NCBI RefSeq assembly: GCF_001541345.2
Contig: NZ_LMVL02000002.1
Span: 930,001 to 994,000, forward strand
Length of the DNA: 64,000 bases
Direction: 5' to 3'
Source of the DNA: Gillisella vitis
Lineage (GTDB): Bacteria > Pseudomonadota > Alphaproteobacteria > Rhizobiales > Rhizobiaceae
Shown here: piece by piece, positions 63,263-64,000 of the stretch
Layout: each line of letters opens with the position of its first letter
Numbering within the stretch: position 1 is the first letter of the stretch
Program-made: the position numbers and the translations under genes
Notes under the pieces: generated by a model
Databases searched by the model: none
Told to the model about the DNA's origin: nothing
Seen by the model: only the letters and a program-made list of their open reading frames with translations

Positions 63263-64000
63263 GTGGCCACCCTGGAACTGGTACTTTCGGCCTATCAAAG
63301 CGGCGATCTGGCCGAGGCGCTGGCGCGGGCCGATGCGACGCAGGAGACGGAGCCGGATCGGATCGCCGATCTGGATTTCCTCACCGGCGGCATCCGGCTG
63401 AAGGTGGGCGACAGGGCCGGGGCGGCCAAGGCTTTCCTGAAAGTGGCGCAGAGCACATCGCTCAAGGCGAGTGACTGCCTGGTGATTGCCATCGATCTGC
63501 TTTTTGCCGAGGGCCAGTTCGAGGCGCTGGCCGGGCTTGCAGATCTCGTTGCAAAACGGCTTGCCGATCATCAGACGGCGGTGTTCAAGGTCGTGACCGC
63601 CTTGTCCACGCTTGGGCGGCTCGCCGAAGCCCATGCGATTATCGGCGGCCTGGATTGCCAAAAGCGCCCACATCTCAATCTTCTCATTGCTTTCCTTGCC
63701 ACATCGACGGACAGGGACGGGCTCTATGTCGTTCTGCTGGCCAATGCCGCGCGCTACCCCGATAATGCTTTTCTGCTCGCCGCCCTGGCGCAACGCGCCC
63801 AGGAGCGCTGCGATTTCGCTGTGACGGATCATTTTGCGGCCCGGTTGCAAGAACCAGGTTTCGGGGAGCGTCTGGCGGCTTTTGAGCTGGGTTTGGCAAG
63901 GATCATCCGCACCGATGACGAGCGTGAGGCGGCAAAGCCGTTTTTCGGAGCGCTCGAAGTCATGCGTCACCGCGCGCAAGTGGCAGAACCTCTTTCGCGT
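63263..64000 (+). CDS. TPR-like protein, probably a third GT41-type glycosyltransferase (3' partial)
   Basis: A GTG at 63263, with GGAG six bases upstream, starts a frame that stays open to the window end (246 codons). The visible part consists of helical TPR-like repeats: VLSAYQSGDLAEALARADATQETEPDRIADLDFLTGGIRLKVGDRAGAAKAFLKVAQST and NAAYPDNAFLLAALAQRAQ-type units. The style resembles the N-terminal part of the two SPINDLY-like proteins earlier in the window, where a catalytic half would follow. The catalytic domain is not in the window, so this identity is only suspected. The terminator at 63067-63092 lies before it. Confidence 0.6.
   Translation, partial: MATLELVLSAYQSGDLAEALARADATQETEPDRIADLDFLTGGIRLKVGDRAGAAKAFLKVAQSTSLKASDCLVIAIDLLFAEGQFEALAGLADLVAKRLADHQTAVFKVVTALSTLGRLAEAHAIIGGLDCQKRPHLNLLIAFLATSTDRDGLYVVLLANAARYPDNAFLLAALAQRAQERCDFAVTDHFAARLQEPGFGERLAAFELGLARIIRTDDEREAAKPFFGALEVMRHRAQVAEPLSR

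Overview
The window looks like a chromosomal segment of an alphaproteobacterium of the order Rhizobiales, probably in the Rhizobium/Agrobacterium/Allorhizobium group. The assignment is an inference from several things: a 377-residue CcrM-type DNA methyltransferase, a rhizobial-style lone flagellin, a RIME-like intergenic palindrome, a choline-sulfate/betaine operon starting with betI-betC, an APS-type CysH, an IalB-like secreted protein and an uninterrupted mutY - DUF721 - dsbA-like - smc block. Coding density is high. No integrase, transposase, rRNA or CRISPR array was seen.

Layout. 1-4.2 kb: the end of a lipid/diacylglycerol-kinase-like gene, a HAD phosphatase divergent from a GntR/FCD regulator, a DUF1284 protein and ccrM. 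4.5-8.8 kb: two SPINDLY/O-GlcNAc-transferase-like glycosyltransferases around a PPOX-type flavoprotein; a third TPR protein runs off the right edge. 8.9-16.2 kb: housekeeping genes (ABM monooxygenase, HAD, mutY, DUF721, DsbA-like, smc). 16.2-20.2 kb: a HigBA-like toxin-antitoxin pair and small secreted proteins (Ivy-like, SH3, IalB) with an MFS carrier. 20.6-26 kb: ppdK, a Tad/vWA pilus-type protein and an unknown membrane protein. 26-29.3 kb: a LysR regulator divergent from a compact operon of a free-amino-acid 2-oxoglutarate dioxygenase, a LysE/RhtB exporter and a ThrH-like HAD phosphatase/phosphotransferase. 29.3-32.5 kb: a type I secretion ABC/HlyD pair. 33-36.2 kb: tRNA-Pro, a lipoprotein and a chemoreceptor. 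36.5-40 kb: cysH-cysD-cysN sulfate assimilation. 40-46.3 kb: accessory genes (nitrilase-like, LacI regulator, a gene-poor stretch, DUF1499, metallo-hydrolase, cupin, DJ-1/PfpI).

46.4-51.4 kb holds tRNA-Gln, a 28-residue membrane peptide gene and a CLC channel of the fluoride type. The channel is preceded by a fluoride (crcB) riboswitch and a 20-codon leader ORF whose stop overlaps the channel start. A lone flagellin and a second, chloride-type CLC follow. 51.6-53.3 kb carries a half-length MprF-like aminoacyl-lipid synthase and a decayed vapBC pair. 53.3-59.7 kb is the betI-betC-GST-betB-betA choline-O-sulfate to glycine betaine pathway, with a BetI-like operator. The window ends with an EAL-CBS-GGDEF signalling protein, a quinone oxidoreductase, a 24-codon ORF followed by a strong terminator, and the truncated TPR gene.

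Most notable are the riboswitch / leader ORF / CLC-F arrangement on the minus strand at 46.9-48.5 kb, and the hydroxy-amino-acid operon candidate at 26-29.3 kb. All homology calls come from reading motifs in the translations; no database search was run.
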